From: Aequorivita capsosiphonis DSM 23843
Lineage (GTDB): Bacteria; Bacteroidota; Bacteroidia; Flavobacteriales; Flavobacteriaceae
DNA length: 64,000 nt
Direction of reading: 5' to 3'
Assembly (NCBI RefSeq): GCF_000429125.1
Contig: NZ_KE386850.1
Location: 21,940 to 85,939 of the forward strand
The notes beneath the pieces are model-generated. The model did no database searches. It had not been told where the DNA came from and saw nothing but the letters and a program-made list of their open reading frames with translations. A program made the translations under genes and the position numbers. The first letter of the stretch is position 1; each line of letters begins with the position of its first letter. Positions 8,832 through 16,516 of the stretch are shown here, piece after piece.

Positions 8832-9833
8832 ATGAGTATTTTTAAAAAAGACCCCATCCAGATTATTACATTTCGAAGTTATGGCACACAAAATCATTTG
8901 TATGCCAAAGGAAGGGCTTTGGAAGATGAAAATATTGATCTTTCAAAAAAGGGGTTTTTTAATTTGTTGTGGAACACTTATAAACGTTTTGAAACAGACC
9001 TTATCACGGATGCACAATTAATTCTGACACTTCCTGACGGACGTAAAATTGAAACCGAAACAGATAGCCAAGGTTACTTTTTAATAGATCAAGCCATTGA
9101 AAACATCCTTCCTCTGATAGATAAGAATGGCTGTTTGCAATACGAGATTTCTTTTGCTGAAACTTTTCCAAAAAGAAAGATACAGAGCGAAAATAGGTTT
9201 AAGGGAGAAGTTTTTATTCCTTCGGAAACAGCTAAATTTGGGGTAATCAGCGATGTTGATGATACCATAATGCATACAGGGCTAACCTCCCGTTTTAAAT
9301 GGAAGGTGATTAAAAACACCATCTTTAAACGAGCCGAAAAAAGAGTTCCCTTGGAAGGCGCCGCAGATTTTTACCAAATGTTGAAAAAGGGAAAGTCTGC
9401 CGATGAAAGCAATCCAATTTTCTACGTTAGTCATGGCCCTTGGAATCTTTATCGTTACTTGGAAGTATTTCTAGAGACGAATAATTTTCCAAAAGGCCCC
9501 ATTTTGCTTCGCGATTTTGTCAATCCATTTGCCAAAAAATATAAGCCGGAAAAGCCACAGAAACAAAAGGAAATAATCAATATTCTTAAAACATATCCGC
9601 AACTCAACTTTATTTTAATAGGAGATAGCGGAGAACACGATCCAGATATTTACACCGAAATCGCCGAAGCCCACCCAGAACGCATCTTGGCAATCTACCT
9701 GCGAAACGTAAAACATAAAAAGAAAATGATCCGTGTAAAAGGGCTGTTTAAAGATTATGAAACCGTTCCGGTACTTCTAGTGGAAGATAGCGAAGCCGCG
9801 ATTATGCATGCAAAAGAGATGGGATTTATTTGA
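8832..9833 (+). CDS. App1-like phosphatidate phosphatase (DUF2183)
   Basis: A 333-aa soluble protein. The N-terminal part (1-130) looks like a beta domain with DGRKIETETDSQGYF. From about residue 135 the App1 catalytic domain begins with ISDVDDTIMHTG, the HAD-type DxDxT nucleophile motif; IFYVSHGPWNLYRYLE and LIGDSGEHDPDIY are the later HAD motifs. Yeast App1 dephosphorylates phosphatidate; the bacterial substrate is not established. No signal peptide is present. It lies 80 nt after the MgtC-like gene on the same strand and could be co-transcribed. The start ATG directly precedes SIFKKDPIQ. Confidence 0.88.
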   Translation: MSIFKKDPIQIITFRSYGTQNHLYAKGRALEDENIDLSKKGFFNLLWNTYKRFETDLITDAQLILTLPDGRKIETETDSQGYFLIDQAIENILPLIDKNGCLQYEISFAETFPKRKIQSENRFKGEVFIPSETAKFGVISDVDDTIMHTGLTSRFKWKVIKNTIFKRAEKRVPLEGAADFYQMLKKGKSADESNPIFYVSHGPWNLYRYLEVFLETNNFPKGPILLRDFVNPFAKKYKPEKPQKQKEIINILKTYPQLNFILIGDSGEHDPDIYTEIAEAHPERILAIYLRNVKHKKKMIRVKGLFKDYETVPVLLVEDSEAAIMHAKEMGFI

Positions 9834-9946
9834 ATATAAAACTTTGTGTCCATTGTGCCTCCATCGTGTTCTATGTGGTTTTCAATCATGCTACGATGGC
9901 AAATCAAATATATTTTTCAGGAAGTCTTCAGATGTAATTGTAGAAA

Positions 9947-10219
9947 CTATATAGTTGCTTTTTCAAGCTTTTTATTCTGACTGAGCGCAAGATCGTATAA
10001 AAACTCTGGTGCGAACCCAAAATCATTTGGCCAAACAATAGTCCAGCTATCTAAGCTGAAATTTTTAAAATAATCTCTATTCTTTAAGGGTTCGAATATT
10101 TTTCTAGGATCTTTTAAAATCACACTTTCTAAATCCACAACCCCGCTTTCCCCATTATCGAACTGAATATGAAGTTTAAAATCTTTTAATAATTTTGCAT
10201 TTACTACGCTAACACTCAT
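9947..10219 (-). CDS. DUF2442 family protein
   Basis: A 90-aa protein with the DUF2442 pattern: short strands around 'LKDFKLHIQFDNGESGVVDLESV' in two segments, then FEPLKNRDYFKNF and SWTIVWPNDFGFAPEFLYD. Function is not established. It is encoded 10 nt after the DUF4160 gene; this order is a frequent pairing in bacteria that resembles toxin-antitoxin modules in size and arrangement, though no activity is proven. It is transcribed away from the App1 gene and lies next to ppk1 and a genuine higBA pair, so this part of the chromosome collects small two-gene modules. Confidence 0.85.
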   Translation of the reverse strand: MSVSVVNAKLLKDFKLHIQFDNGESGVVDLESVILKDPRKIFEPLKNRDYFKNFSLDSWTIVWPNDFGFAPEFLYDLALSQNKKLEKATI

Positions 10220-10229
10220 GGGTTTAATT

Positions 10230-10487
10230 TTATTTAAGAGGTTCTATTTTTGAATATTCTCCTGAGTCTTCCATTGAAAGCCAATTTTTCATTAGTTCTT
10301 CTCGATGAATCTCTAACCATTCAAAGATTAAGTTCAAAACTCTTTTAGGCATTTTGCCTTCCACAATACCAGCCTCAATAGATACTGTAGCTTTGTAGCC
10401 TAGATATTCTGTATGAAAATGAGGTGGATTATGGTCATTGAAGTACATTTTTATAATAATCCCATAAAATCTACAAATCTCAGGCAT
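10230..10487 (-). CDS. DUF4160 family protein
   Basis: Start chosen at MPEICRFYG because DUF4160 proteins begin at this point (MPxIxRFxGIxIxMYxxDHxPPHFH). The reading frame is open 22 codons further upstream. The 85-aa product has the intact MYFNDHNPPHFHTEY motif and the closing segment WLEIHREELMKNW. It sits 10 nt before the DUF2442 gene and probably forms an operon with it. Families of this pair are widespread on mobile and accessory DNA. A nucleic-acid or toxin-like role is only a guess. Confidence 0.85.
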   Translation of the reverse strand: MPEICRFYGIIIKMYFNDHNPPHFHTEYLGYKATVSIEAGIVEGKMPKRVLNLIFEWLEIHREELMKNWLSMEDSGEYSKIEPLK

Positions 10488-10674
10488 TATCAAATTTACA
10501 GATATTTTCAATAATACATAGAAAGTTTTATAAATCTTGTTGTGTTCGGTCAAAATACACTTATAGCTAAAATATTTTGAACCAATACTTTAGCGAAGCG
10601 ACCCTTGGTCATTTTCCTTCTATATTCATATTTCAAGTCGTGACTCCAAATAGTCGTGTTTCAAAAAGTCCTTC

Positions 10675-12711
10675 TTACTGTCTCTCCATAAAATATTCAT
10701 AAATCGCCAACTGCGACTGCACCGGTTCTTCAGAATTACTCACATATTCATTCCGTTGCTCCGAATCTACAATCCGAGCTTTTACATTATCGGCCAATTC
10801 AATGTCTATTAGATCACGAATTGTTTGTTTATGATCCTCGTCCAAAATAGGCGTTACCACTTCAATTCTATGGGTAAGGTTTCGCGTCATCCAATCGGCA
10901 GAACCGACGAATATTTTTGTATCGCCATCATTTCCGAAGAGATAAACCCTTCCGTGTTCCAGAAAACGATCTACAATACTGGTTATATAGATATTTTCAC
11001 TCTGTCCTTCAATTCCCGGAACTAAGGAACACATGCCTCGAATTAATAAACGAACCTCAACCCCTGCATTGCTGGCTTTATAAAGCTCTTTGATCATCCC
11101 CTTATCTTGTAGACTATTCATTTTTAGAATAATCAATCCTTTTTTGCCTTCATTGGCGAGTGCAATTTCGCGTTCCACCAAAGCCGTAAAACGTTCACGG
11201 GTAGAAAAAGGGGAAACTAAGAGTTCTTTGGTTTTAGGCACAATCATATCGCGCTCCAAAACCATAAACACCTTTTTTAAGTCTTTGGTAATTTTTTTAT
11301 AACTCGTCATTAGACCAAAATCTGTGTAAAGCGTGGCAGTGTTTTCATTAAAGTTTCCGGTTCCAATATAAGCGTAACGCTTAATTTTATCTTCCACTTC
11401 ACGTTCGATATAAAGTATCTTGGAATGCACTTTTATATCAGGATAACTATAAATTACCCGCGCCCCGTTTTCTCGGAAAATTGCGCCCCATTTCAAGTTG
11501 TTATGCTCGTCAAAACGAGCTTTTACTTCAATAAAAATAGTTACATCTTTTCCATTTTTTGCAGCCAAGGCGATGGCATCGTTTAAAGGCGACTCGGCCG
11601 CAGCGCGATAAATGGTCATTTTTATGGTTGTTACCAAAGGATCGCTGGCAGCTTCCTGCATCAGCTTTATCACTGGGTCAAAACTCTGATAAGGATAATG
11701 CAACAATTGGTCTTTCTTGTCTATTTCGGCAAAAATGGAATCGCAATTGCTAAGAACAGGATGGGGTAGTGGCGGTAGTTTTTCGTTAGTAAGTTTCTTA
11801 GTCGTAGGATTTGGAAACTTCATAAAATCCTTGAAATTATGATAGCGTCCACCCAAAACCACATCCGTGTGATTTACGTCTAATGCCTTTTTTAAAATCT
11901 CGCGAAAACTCTCGGGCATTTCGGGATCTATTAAAATCCGTGTCGCTTGCCCTGTATCGCGTTTAGGAAGCGCCGCCTTAATTTTTTCCATTAAGTTACC
12001 CGAAAATTCATCTTCAATATAAAGCTCGGCATCTCTTGATATTTTCAGGGAATAGAAAGCTATTTCTTCTTCATTGGAAACTTCTTTCTGCAGATTATAC
12101 TTCAAAATATCATCAATAAAAGTGATGTGGAACGTCTTTTCATCTTCCGAAGGAAATATAAAAAAACGAGGCTCCGTTTCAGGAATTTCTACCAAAAGGA
12201 ATTCATCTTTTGCCGTTTGGGCTGCAAGATAAAGCCACTCATTTTCAACAAAAACAGAATGTTTTTCGGTGGTGGAATAGCGTTTAGTTCTGGTAATTGG
12301 TTTTAAGCTTTCTTCATAATAGTTTGTCGCGATTTCTTTTTGTTCTTCTGAAAAGTCTTCGAAACCAATTAGATGAATGCCTTCCGAAGCTAATTGTGGA
12401 ATTATCTCAAGATTAAAGATTTCTCCAAACTCATTTTGCTGAATATCAACCTGCTTTTTTATTTCCTTTAAAACCTTGTTCGGTTTGGTAATGAGTTTTT
12501 TTCGAAGTGGTTTTTCTAAATGCTTTATCTGCCGAATATCCGACACCCGAACCCGAAAGAACTCGTCTAAATTCGAGGAAAAAATCGCTAGAAATTTGAT
12601 GCGTTCGTACAGCGGATTGCGTTGGTCCGCTGCTTCCTGTAAAACACGATGGTTAAAGCGAAGCCACGAAATATCGCGGTGGTAAAATTTATTGTTGTAG
12701 AGTGAAGCCAT
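10675..12711 (-). CDS. ppk1: Polyphosphate kinase 1
   Basis: PPK1 reversibly transfers the ATP gamma-phosphate to long polyphosphate chains. The 678-aa protein has the full N-terminal, head and two PLD-like C-terminal domains. The autophosphorylated His is in IKVHSKILYI (about residue 425); nearby VKARFDEHNNLKWG and YIGTGNFNENTA are diagnostic, and RVYLFGNDGDTKIFVGSADWMTRNL is the second half-site (read in parts). Its first 62 codons and about 100 nt of upstream DNA are duplicated at 13582-13869, beyond a higBA pair, so this copy appears to have been kept whole by a duplication. With ppa and hppA nearby it forms a phosphate-energy neighbourhood. Confidence 0.96.
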   Translation of the reverse strand: MASLYNNKFYHRDISWLRFNHRVLQEAADQRNPLYERIKFLAIFSSNLDEFFRVRVSDIRQIKHLEKPLRKKLITKPNKVLKEIKKQVDIQQNEFGEIFNLEIIPQLASEGIHLIGFEDFSEEQKEIATNYYEESLKPITRTKRYSTTEKHSVFVENEWLYLAAQTAKDEFLLVEIPETEPRFFIFPSEDEKTFHITFIDDILKYNLQKEVSNEEEIAFYSLKISRDAELYIEDEFSGNLMEKIKAALPKRDTGQATRILIDPEMPESFREILKKALDVNHTDVVLGGRYHNFKDFMKFPNPTTKKLTNEKLPPLPHPVLSNCDSIFAEIDKKDQLLHYPYQSFDPVIKLMQEAASDPLVTTIKMTIYRAAAESPLNDAIALAAKNGKDVTIFIEVKARFDEHNNLKWGAIFRENGARVIYSYPDIKVHSKILYIEREVEDKIKRYAYIGTGNFNENTATLYTDFGLMTSYKKITKDLKKVFMVLERDMIVPKTKELLVSPFSTRERFTALVEREIALANEGKKGLIILKMNSLQDKGMIKELYKASNAGVEVRLLIRGMCSLVPGIEGQSENIYITSIVDRFLEHGRVYLFGNDGDTKIFVGSADWMTRNLTHRIEVVTPILDEDHKQTIRDLIDIELADNVKARIVDSEQRNEYVSNSEEPVQSQLAIYEYFMERQ

Positions 12712-12812
12712 TTTTTTTCTTTAGAAATGCGAGTAAATTTTTAAGTTACTCAGTATTCTTCAAAGAAAACGATTTACGCTAAGAAGTTGCGTTTGTGAAA
12801 TGTTAAGGTTTC
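12531..12812. repeat. Direct repeat, left copy (ppk1 5' end and leader)
   Basis: Matches 13582-13869 in the same orientation. A stretch of roughly 80 nt within the coding part is identical (gaaatttgatgcg to gccacgaaa) while the promoter-distal coding part differs mainly at synonymous sites. Upstream DNA outside the gene (12757-12812) is also repeated. The higBA pair lies between the copies. Confidence 0.85.
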
Positions 12813-12836
12813 CAGGTATAGACTTTAAAACGAAAA

Positions 12837-13193
12837 CTAACTGTTGAGAATTAGATCTGCATCAATGTTTAGTTTTTTGTGTAAATTTTTAGCCAATTCA
12901 ATGGTAAGGCTTCTTTTACCATTGAGTATTTCACTAATCCGCGAAGGTGTTGTGCCTAAAATTACCGCTAAATCTTTTTGTTTCAATTTCCGTTGATACA
13001 TTCTTAGCTCGATCATTTCTTTTAAAGTTTCCGCTTCAAAAGGAAAATTCGCCTCCTCGTAATCTGCAATTTCTGAAGAGATTTTGTCAAGTTCCAAAGC
13101 GTCTTTTTCAGCTAAACTTTCAGCCTCTGTCAGTTTTTTAAGCAGAGATTCCATCCGTGAATTTGTAATTTTATATTCTATTGAAGATAACAT
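12837..13193 (-). CDS. higA: HigA-type antitoxin (HTH)
   Basis: A 118-aa antitoxin that should bind and neutralise the upstream-encoded HigB and repress its own promoter. Residues 1-60 are a charged helical segment; an XRE-type helix-turn-helix occupies about 65-110 (RKLKQKDLAVILGTTPSRISEILNGK in two pieces: RKLKQKDLAVILG and TTPSRISEILNGKRSL). The gene starts 10 nt after the toxin stop, the inverted toxin-first order typical of higBA. A palindrome at 13524-13540, upstream of the toxin, is a likely operator. Both genes lie between direct repeats of the ppk1 5' end. Confidence 0.9.
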   Translation of the reverse strand: MLSSIEYKITNSRMESLLKKLTEAESLAEKDALELDKISSEIADYEEANFPFEAETLKEMIELRMYQRKLKQKDLAVILGTTPSRISEILNGKRSLTIELAKNLHKKLNIDADLILNS

Positions 13194-13203
13194 AACTAAA
13201 AAT

Positions 13204-13497
13204 TTAAATGTTTTTTGCGTCTATTTTATCGTAGTCAGCATGAGTACCCAAGAAACGAATATATATTTTCTTCGATACAAAAATGATAATGCATATTAAT
13301 CTAAAGTCATTTCCCTTGATATTAAAAACATATCTGTTGTTGCCTACATAGTCAACTGAATTAAAATCCATTCTTCCATCATTTAATGACTGCCAATCGG
13401 CGTGTTTTGCTATATCATACCAATGCAATAAGGGAATTTTGGCTAGCGGATAATCTTTAGAAAATTCTTTGAGTACTTTTACAGTTACTATTCTCAT
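13204..13497 (-). CDS. higB: HigB-type mRNA interferase toxin
   Basis: A 97-aa protein of the HigB_toxin family (RelE superfamily), expected to cleave mRNA on the ribosome when not bound by HigA. Diagnostic features are HWYDIAKHADWQSLND (about 26-41), VGNNRYVFNIKGNDFRLI (about 51-68) and the closing FLGTHADYDKID, typical of the family with basic and acidic catalytic residues. It precedes higA with a 10-nt gap. A perfect -7 box and a palindromic operator lie immediately upstream. The module was inserted in or beside the ppk1 promoter region. Confidence 0.93.
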   Translation of the reverse strand: MRIVTVKVLKEFSKDYPLAKIPLLHWYDIAKHADWQSLNDGRMDFNSVDYVGNNRYVFNIKGNDFRLICIIIFVSKKIYIRFLGTHADYDKIDAKNI

Positions 13498-13518
13498 AAC
13501 CCAAGTAGTTATAATTCA

Positions 13519-13540
13519 CAAATATAGAATATTATTCTAT
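13519..13540 (-). promoter_or_regulatory. higBA promoter -7 box and overlapping palindromic operator
   Basis: On the minus strand TAtaTTTG (13526-13519) is a perfect Bacteroidetes -7 box 22 nt before the higB ATG. Overlapping it, atagaat (13524-13530) and attctat (13534-13540) form a perfect 7-bp inverted repeat with a 3-nt spacer. Its position fits a HigA operator for autorepression; binding is inferred from position only. Confidence 0.6.
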
Positions 13541-13569
13541 TAAATAGAAGTTAATTGTCAAATTGGTAA

Positions 13570-13770
13570 TTACTTGGAATGCTTTATCTGCCTAATATCT
13601 GAAATGCGTACAGGAAAGAACTCATCTAGATTTGAAGAGAAAATTGCCAGAAATTTGATGCGTTCGTACAGCGGATTGCGTTGGTCCGCTGCTTCCTGTA
13701 AAACACGATGGTTAAAGCGAAGCCACGAAAGGTCGCGGTGGTAAAATTTATTGTTGTAGAGTGATGCCAT
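13570..13770 (-). pseudogene. Truncated duplicate of the ppk1 5' end
   Basis: The 66-codon reading MASLYNNKFYHRDLSWLRF... is nearly the same as the first 62 residues of PPK1 and ends in a stop a few codons after homology is lost at RQIKH. Nearly all differences from the complete gene are silent or conservative (R to P in EFFRVR and I to L in RDISW are visible exceptions), which fits a ppk1 end from a related strain rather than free decay. It retains its ATG and leader, so a short peptide could still be made, but no domain is complete. It marks one boundary of the higBA insertion. Confidence 0.9.
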
Positions 13771-13913
13771 AATTGCCCGCGAAGGCGGGTATCTCTTTAA
13801 GTTAAACCTAATTTTCCAAAGAAAACGATTTACACTTAGAAATTGCGTTTGTGAAATGTTAAGGTTTTAGATCAGGCGTCTTAAGTCTCACATCTTAAAT
13901 CTCACGTCTCATT

Positions 13914-14528
13914 TTAAAACAACCCGTGCAACTCCGCGTCAATCTTATTGATCACCTCACCCAAATGTTCTGGATCGTCCACAAAATTGATATTGTCCAC
14001 ATCAAAAATAATAAGGTTTCCCTTATCATAGCCGTGTATCCAAGCTTCGTAGCGCTCGTTTAGCCTACTTAAATAATCAATGCTAATTGAGTTTTCGTAT
14101 TCTCGGCCGCGTTTGTGTATTTGGCTGACCAAATTTGGAATAGAACTTCTTAAATAAATAAGCAAATCGGGACCTTCGGTAACGCTTTCCATAAGATCAA
14201 AAAGCGAACGGTAGTTTTCAAAATCGCGATTGGTCATTAAACCCATGGCGTGCAGGTTTGGCGCAAAAATGTGTGCATCCTCATAAATGGTTCGGTCTTG
14301 AATAACATTCTTGCCTTTTTCGCGAATATCGAGAATTTGGCGAAAACGACTGTTCAAAAAGTAGATTTGAAGGTTAAAAGACCAACGCTCCATTTGGTTG
14401 TAAAAATCGTCTAAATACGGGTTGTCATCGACCTCTTCAAAATGGGGCTGCCATTTGTAATGTTTTGCCAATAAACGGGTAAGAGTAGTTTTTCCAGAGC
14501 CTATGTTTCCTGCAATTGCAACGTGCAT
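13914..14528 (-). CDS. Deoxynucleoside kinase
   Basis: Phosphorylates deoxynucleosides in nucleotide salvage. The 204-aa protein starts with MHVAIAGNIGSGKTTL, the P-loop at residues 6-15; FEEVDDNPYLDDFY follows, then the ERS/DRT-type motif QDRTIYEDAHIFA near 87 and the lid region QIHKRGREYE near 140. These fit the dGK/dAK/dCK family, but specificity is not clear from sequence. It begins 2 nt after the stop of the upstream gene, so the two are co-transcribed. The start is fixed by that junction and by the canonical N-terminus. Confidence 0.92.
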   Translation of the reverse strand: MHVAIAGNIGSGKTTLTRLLAKHYKWQPHFEEVDDNPYLDDFYNQMERWSFNLQIYFLNSRFRQILDIREKGKNVIQDRTIYEDAHIFAPNLHAMGLMTNRDFENYRSLFDLMESVTEGPDLLIYLRSSIPNLVSQIHKRGREYENSISIDYLSRLNERYEAWIHGYDKGNLIIFDVDNINFVDDPEHLGEVINKIDAELHGLF

Positions 14529-14530
14529 AT

Positions 14531-15331
14531 TTATTCTTTCTTTGGGATGGTTAGTGTAAAAGTGTGCAAATTTTTGCCGTCATAAATATACAGGAAATCA
14601 TTGCTAAGCTGCAAATCTTTAATTTCCATTTTTGGTAATTCAAGTTTTGTGGTTTCCCGTAAAGTTTCTTCATTGCGCTTTGCGAAATCGGGAAGGTAAT
14701 AAAGCGTGTTTTCCTTAAGTGCGATTAAGTTTTCGTTCTGCTGAATTATTTTTTCATAGCCTTCTGAATCAACTTCATTTAAAATACTTCCGTATATATT
14801 GAACGCCCGGAGTTTTTTTTCTGTTAAGGTAAAGCAGTAGTTGAAATTGCTAGCCTGCGAAATTAACTTCCCCGGAAAAGGTTGTGAAACCACAGTTTGC
14901 AATTTAGCGCCATAATTGTATAATTCTAGCTGTTGGGTATCTACATTAAATAGCCATAGACTTTTATTGCCGGCGTTGGTGGCCGTGCTCACATTCATAA
15001 ACTGCGGCAGATTGTTGAAGTTGATCCGTTCAATCTCACTGAGCTTATTATCCAACATTACCACGGTATTGGTATCCTGAAAAAACGCAATAACCTTCAA
15101 CGGATTTATAATATCTACGGAAGTTATCCGCCCCAACTGAAGATCGTTAAAAAGAAAATTACCGTCAGGGCCTTGCTTATTGATAACTCTGTCTTTTATA
15201 AAATAGGTGTTTTTATAATTGTCTTTTCCAAGAAACCGGTCCGCATCAAATGCAACTGTACTCACAGGAGTAAGGCTTTGCGCAATGCCGAATTGGCAAA
15301 TAAGCAGAAAAAGAATGAAAAAATGTTTCAT
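14531..15331 (-). CDS. Secreted protein, probable beta-propeller-like repeats
   Basis: I choose the start at MKHFFILFLLICQFGIAQS, a clear Sec signal peptide ending IAQ-S; three codons further up there is another ATG. The 266-aa product shows repeated short strands (VIAFFQDTNTVVMLDNKLSEI and LWLFNVDTQQLELYNYG patterns) like WD/beta-propeller blades but no recognised family signature. It is immediately upstream of the deoxynucleoside kinase gene with a 2-nt gap, an arrangement I believe is common in Flavobacteriaceae though I cannot verify it here. Likely periplasmic; the function is unknown. Confidence 0.7.
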   Translation of the reverse strand: MKHFFILFLLICQFGIAQSLTPVSTVAFDADRFLGKDNYKNTYFIKDRVINKQGPDGNFLFNDLQLGRITSVDIINPLKVIAFFQDTNTVVMLDNKLSEIERINFNNLPQFMNVSTATNAGNKSLWLFNVDTQQLELYNYGAKLQTVVSQPFPGKLISQASNFNYCFTLTEKKLRAFNIYGSILNEVDSEGYEKIIQQNENLIALKENTLYYLPDFAKRNEETLRETTKLELPKMEIKDLQLSNDFLYIYDGKNLHTFTLTIPKKE

Positions 15332-15455
15332 ATATTCCAAGTTACAAAATGCGAAGATACCCTTAAACGGAAATTAATGTAACAGATTGTAATTTAATTC
15401 GTCTTAGTTGTAAGATCTAATTTTGTTCAATCAAGTTAGATAAATTTTAAACAAA

Positions 15456-15485
15456 TTGATCAATTCATTTTTGGCCTTAACTTTA
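15456..15485 (+). promoter_or_regulatory. Promoter of the GLPGLI gene
   Basis: TTG at 15456-15458, 19-nt spacer, then TAacTTTa at 15478-15485: the Bacteroidetes -33/-7 pattern with one mismatch. The start codon follows 8 nt after the -7 box, implying a very short or absent leader. Confidence 0.6.
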
Positions 15486-15493
15486 AATTTTTT

Positions 15494-16360
15494 ATGAAAC
15501 GATATATCTTAATTTTTATTTTACTTTTCTCTTTAGGAGGTAACGCACAAAACATCAGCGGAAAAGCCTACTACGAATCCAAAACCACGGTAGATTTAGA
15601 TGCGTTTGATGGCGGTCGTGAAATCCCTGAGGAGATGAAAAAAATGTTGATGAGTCAAGTAAATTCCGCACTTGAAAAAACCTATATTCTCACCTTTAAT
15701 AAAGACGAATCTATATATAAGGAAGAGGAAAAACTAGATGCCGGCCCGGTAAATCCCGCCATCAAAATGATGATGGGCAGTTTTATTCCGGGGGCTCAAT
15801 ATAAAAATCTTAAAACGGGAGAAATAGTTGAAGAAAATGAATTCTTCGGAAAGCCATTTTTAGTGACGGATTCCATCCAAACCTTGGACTGGAAAACAAC
15901 CAATGAATCTAAACAAATTGGGCAATACATCGTCTTTAAGGCCACCGCAATGAAAAAGGTAGATCCTAATGATTTCAGTATGGCGCGTCCAAAAAAGAAA
16001 AATGACTCTGAGAATTCCGCCGTAAAACAAGATTCTACCCAACTGCAAGACCCGATGGATATGATTGAAATTCCGAAGGAAATTGAGGTGACCGCTTGGT
16101 TTACGCCACAAATTCCTGTTAGCAGCGGACCTGGGCAATACGCAGGATTACCGGGACTTATTCTGGAATTAAATGTTTACAGAACTACGCTTTTGTGTTC
16201 CAAAGTGGTGATGAATCCAAAAGACTCCGATAAAATTGAACCTCCAAAAAAAGGCAAAGAAGTAACTCGGGCAGAATACATAAAAATAGTAAAAGACAAA
16301 ACAGAAGAGCTACGTGAAAACTTTCAGAATAGTGGGGGAAGACGAGGAGGAGGGTTTTAA
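15494..16360 (+). CDS. GLPGLI family secreted protein
   Basis: A 288-aa exported protein with a Sec signal peptide (MKRYILIFILLFSLGGNAQN). The name-giving motif is present as QYAGLPGLILELN near residue 217, preceded by TAWFTPQIPVSSGP. The family is restricted to Bacteroidetes and its role is unknown. The C-terminus is basic and Gly-rich (GGRRGGGF). The next gene on the same strand encodes an outer-membrane beta-barrel protein with a carboxypeptidase-like domain; GLPGLI genes commonly sit beside such genes, so the two probably act together at the outer membrane. Confidence 0.92.
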   Translation: MKRYILIFILLFSLGGNAQNISGKAYYESKTTVDLDAFDGGREIPEEMKKMLMSQVNSALEKTYILTFNKDESIYKEEEKLDAGPVNPAIKMMMGSFIPGAQYKNLKTGEIVEENEFFGKPFLVTDSIQTLDWKTTNESKQIGQYIVFKATAMKKVDPNDFSMARPKKKNDSENSAVKQDSTQLQDPMDMIEIPKEIEVTAWFTPQIPVSSGPGQYAGLPGLILELNVYRTTLLCSKVVMNPKDSDKIEPPKKGKEVTRAEYIKIVKDKTEELRENFQNSGGRRGGGF

Positions 16361-16364
16361 AAAG

Positions 16365-16440
16365 AAATCGAAATCGAAACTGATCCCGATAGCTATCGGG
16401 AGAAATAGAGTTCGAAAACGAAGGTCAAAACTGATAATTA
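16365..16440. repeat. GAAATC repeats and palindrome before the outer-membrane gene
   Basis: gaaatcgaaatcgaaac is followed by cccgatagctatcggg (16385-16400), a perfect 16-nt palindrome, and more degenerate gaaaacgaa phrases. Related simple repeats occur before paaC and other genes, and a similar palindrome with a mismatch is at about 25053-25069. Confidence 0.6.
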
Positions 16441-16516
16441 TCTGGTTAATTGAGGTTGTTTTGGAACCTTGAACCTGAAACCTGAAATCTTTTTCCTGTG
16501 GTAAAACCTTTTTTGA

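Noticed and set aside
12531-13869. Composite transposon around higBA
   Set aside because: The flanking repeats are pieces of ppk1, not insertion sequences; no transposase or terminal inverted repeats are present.
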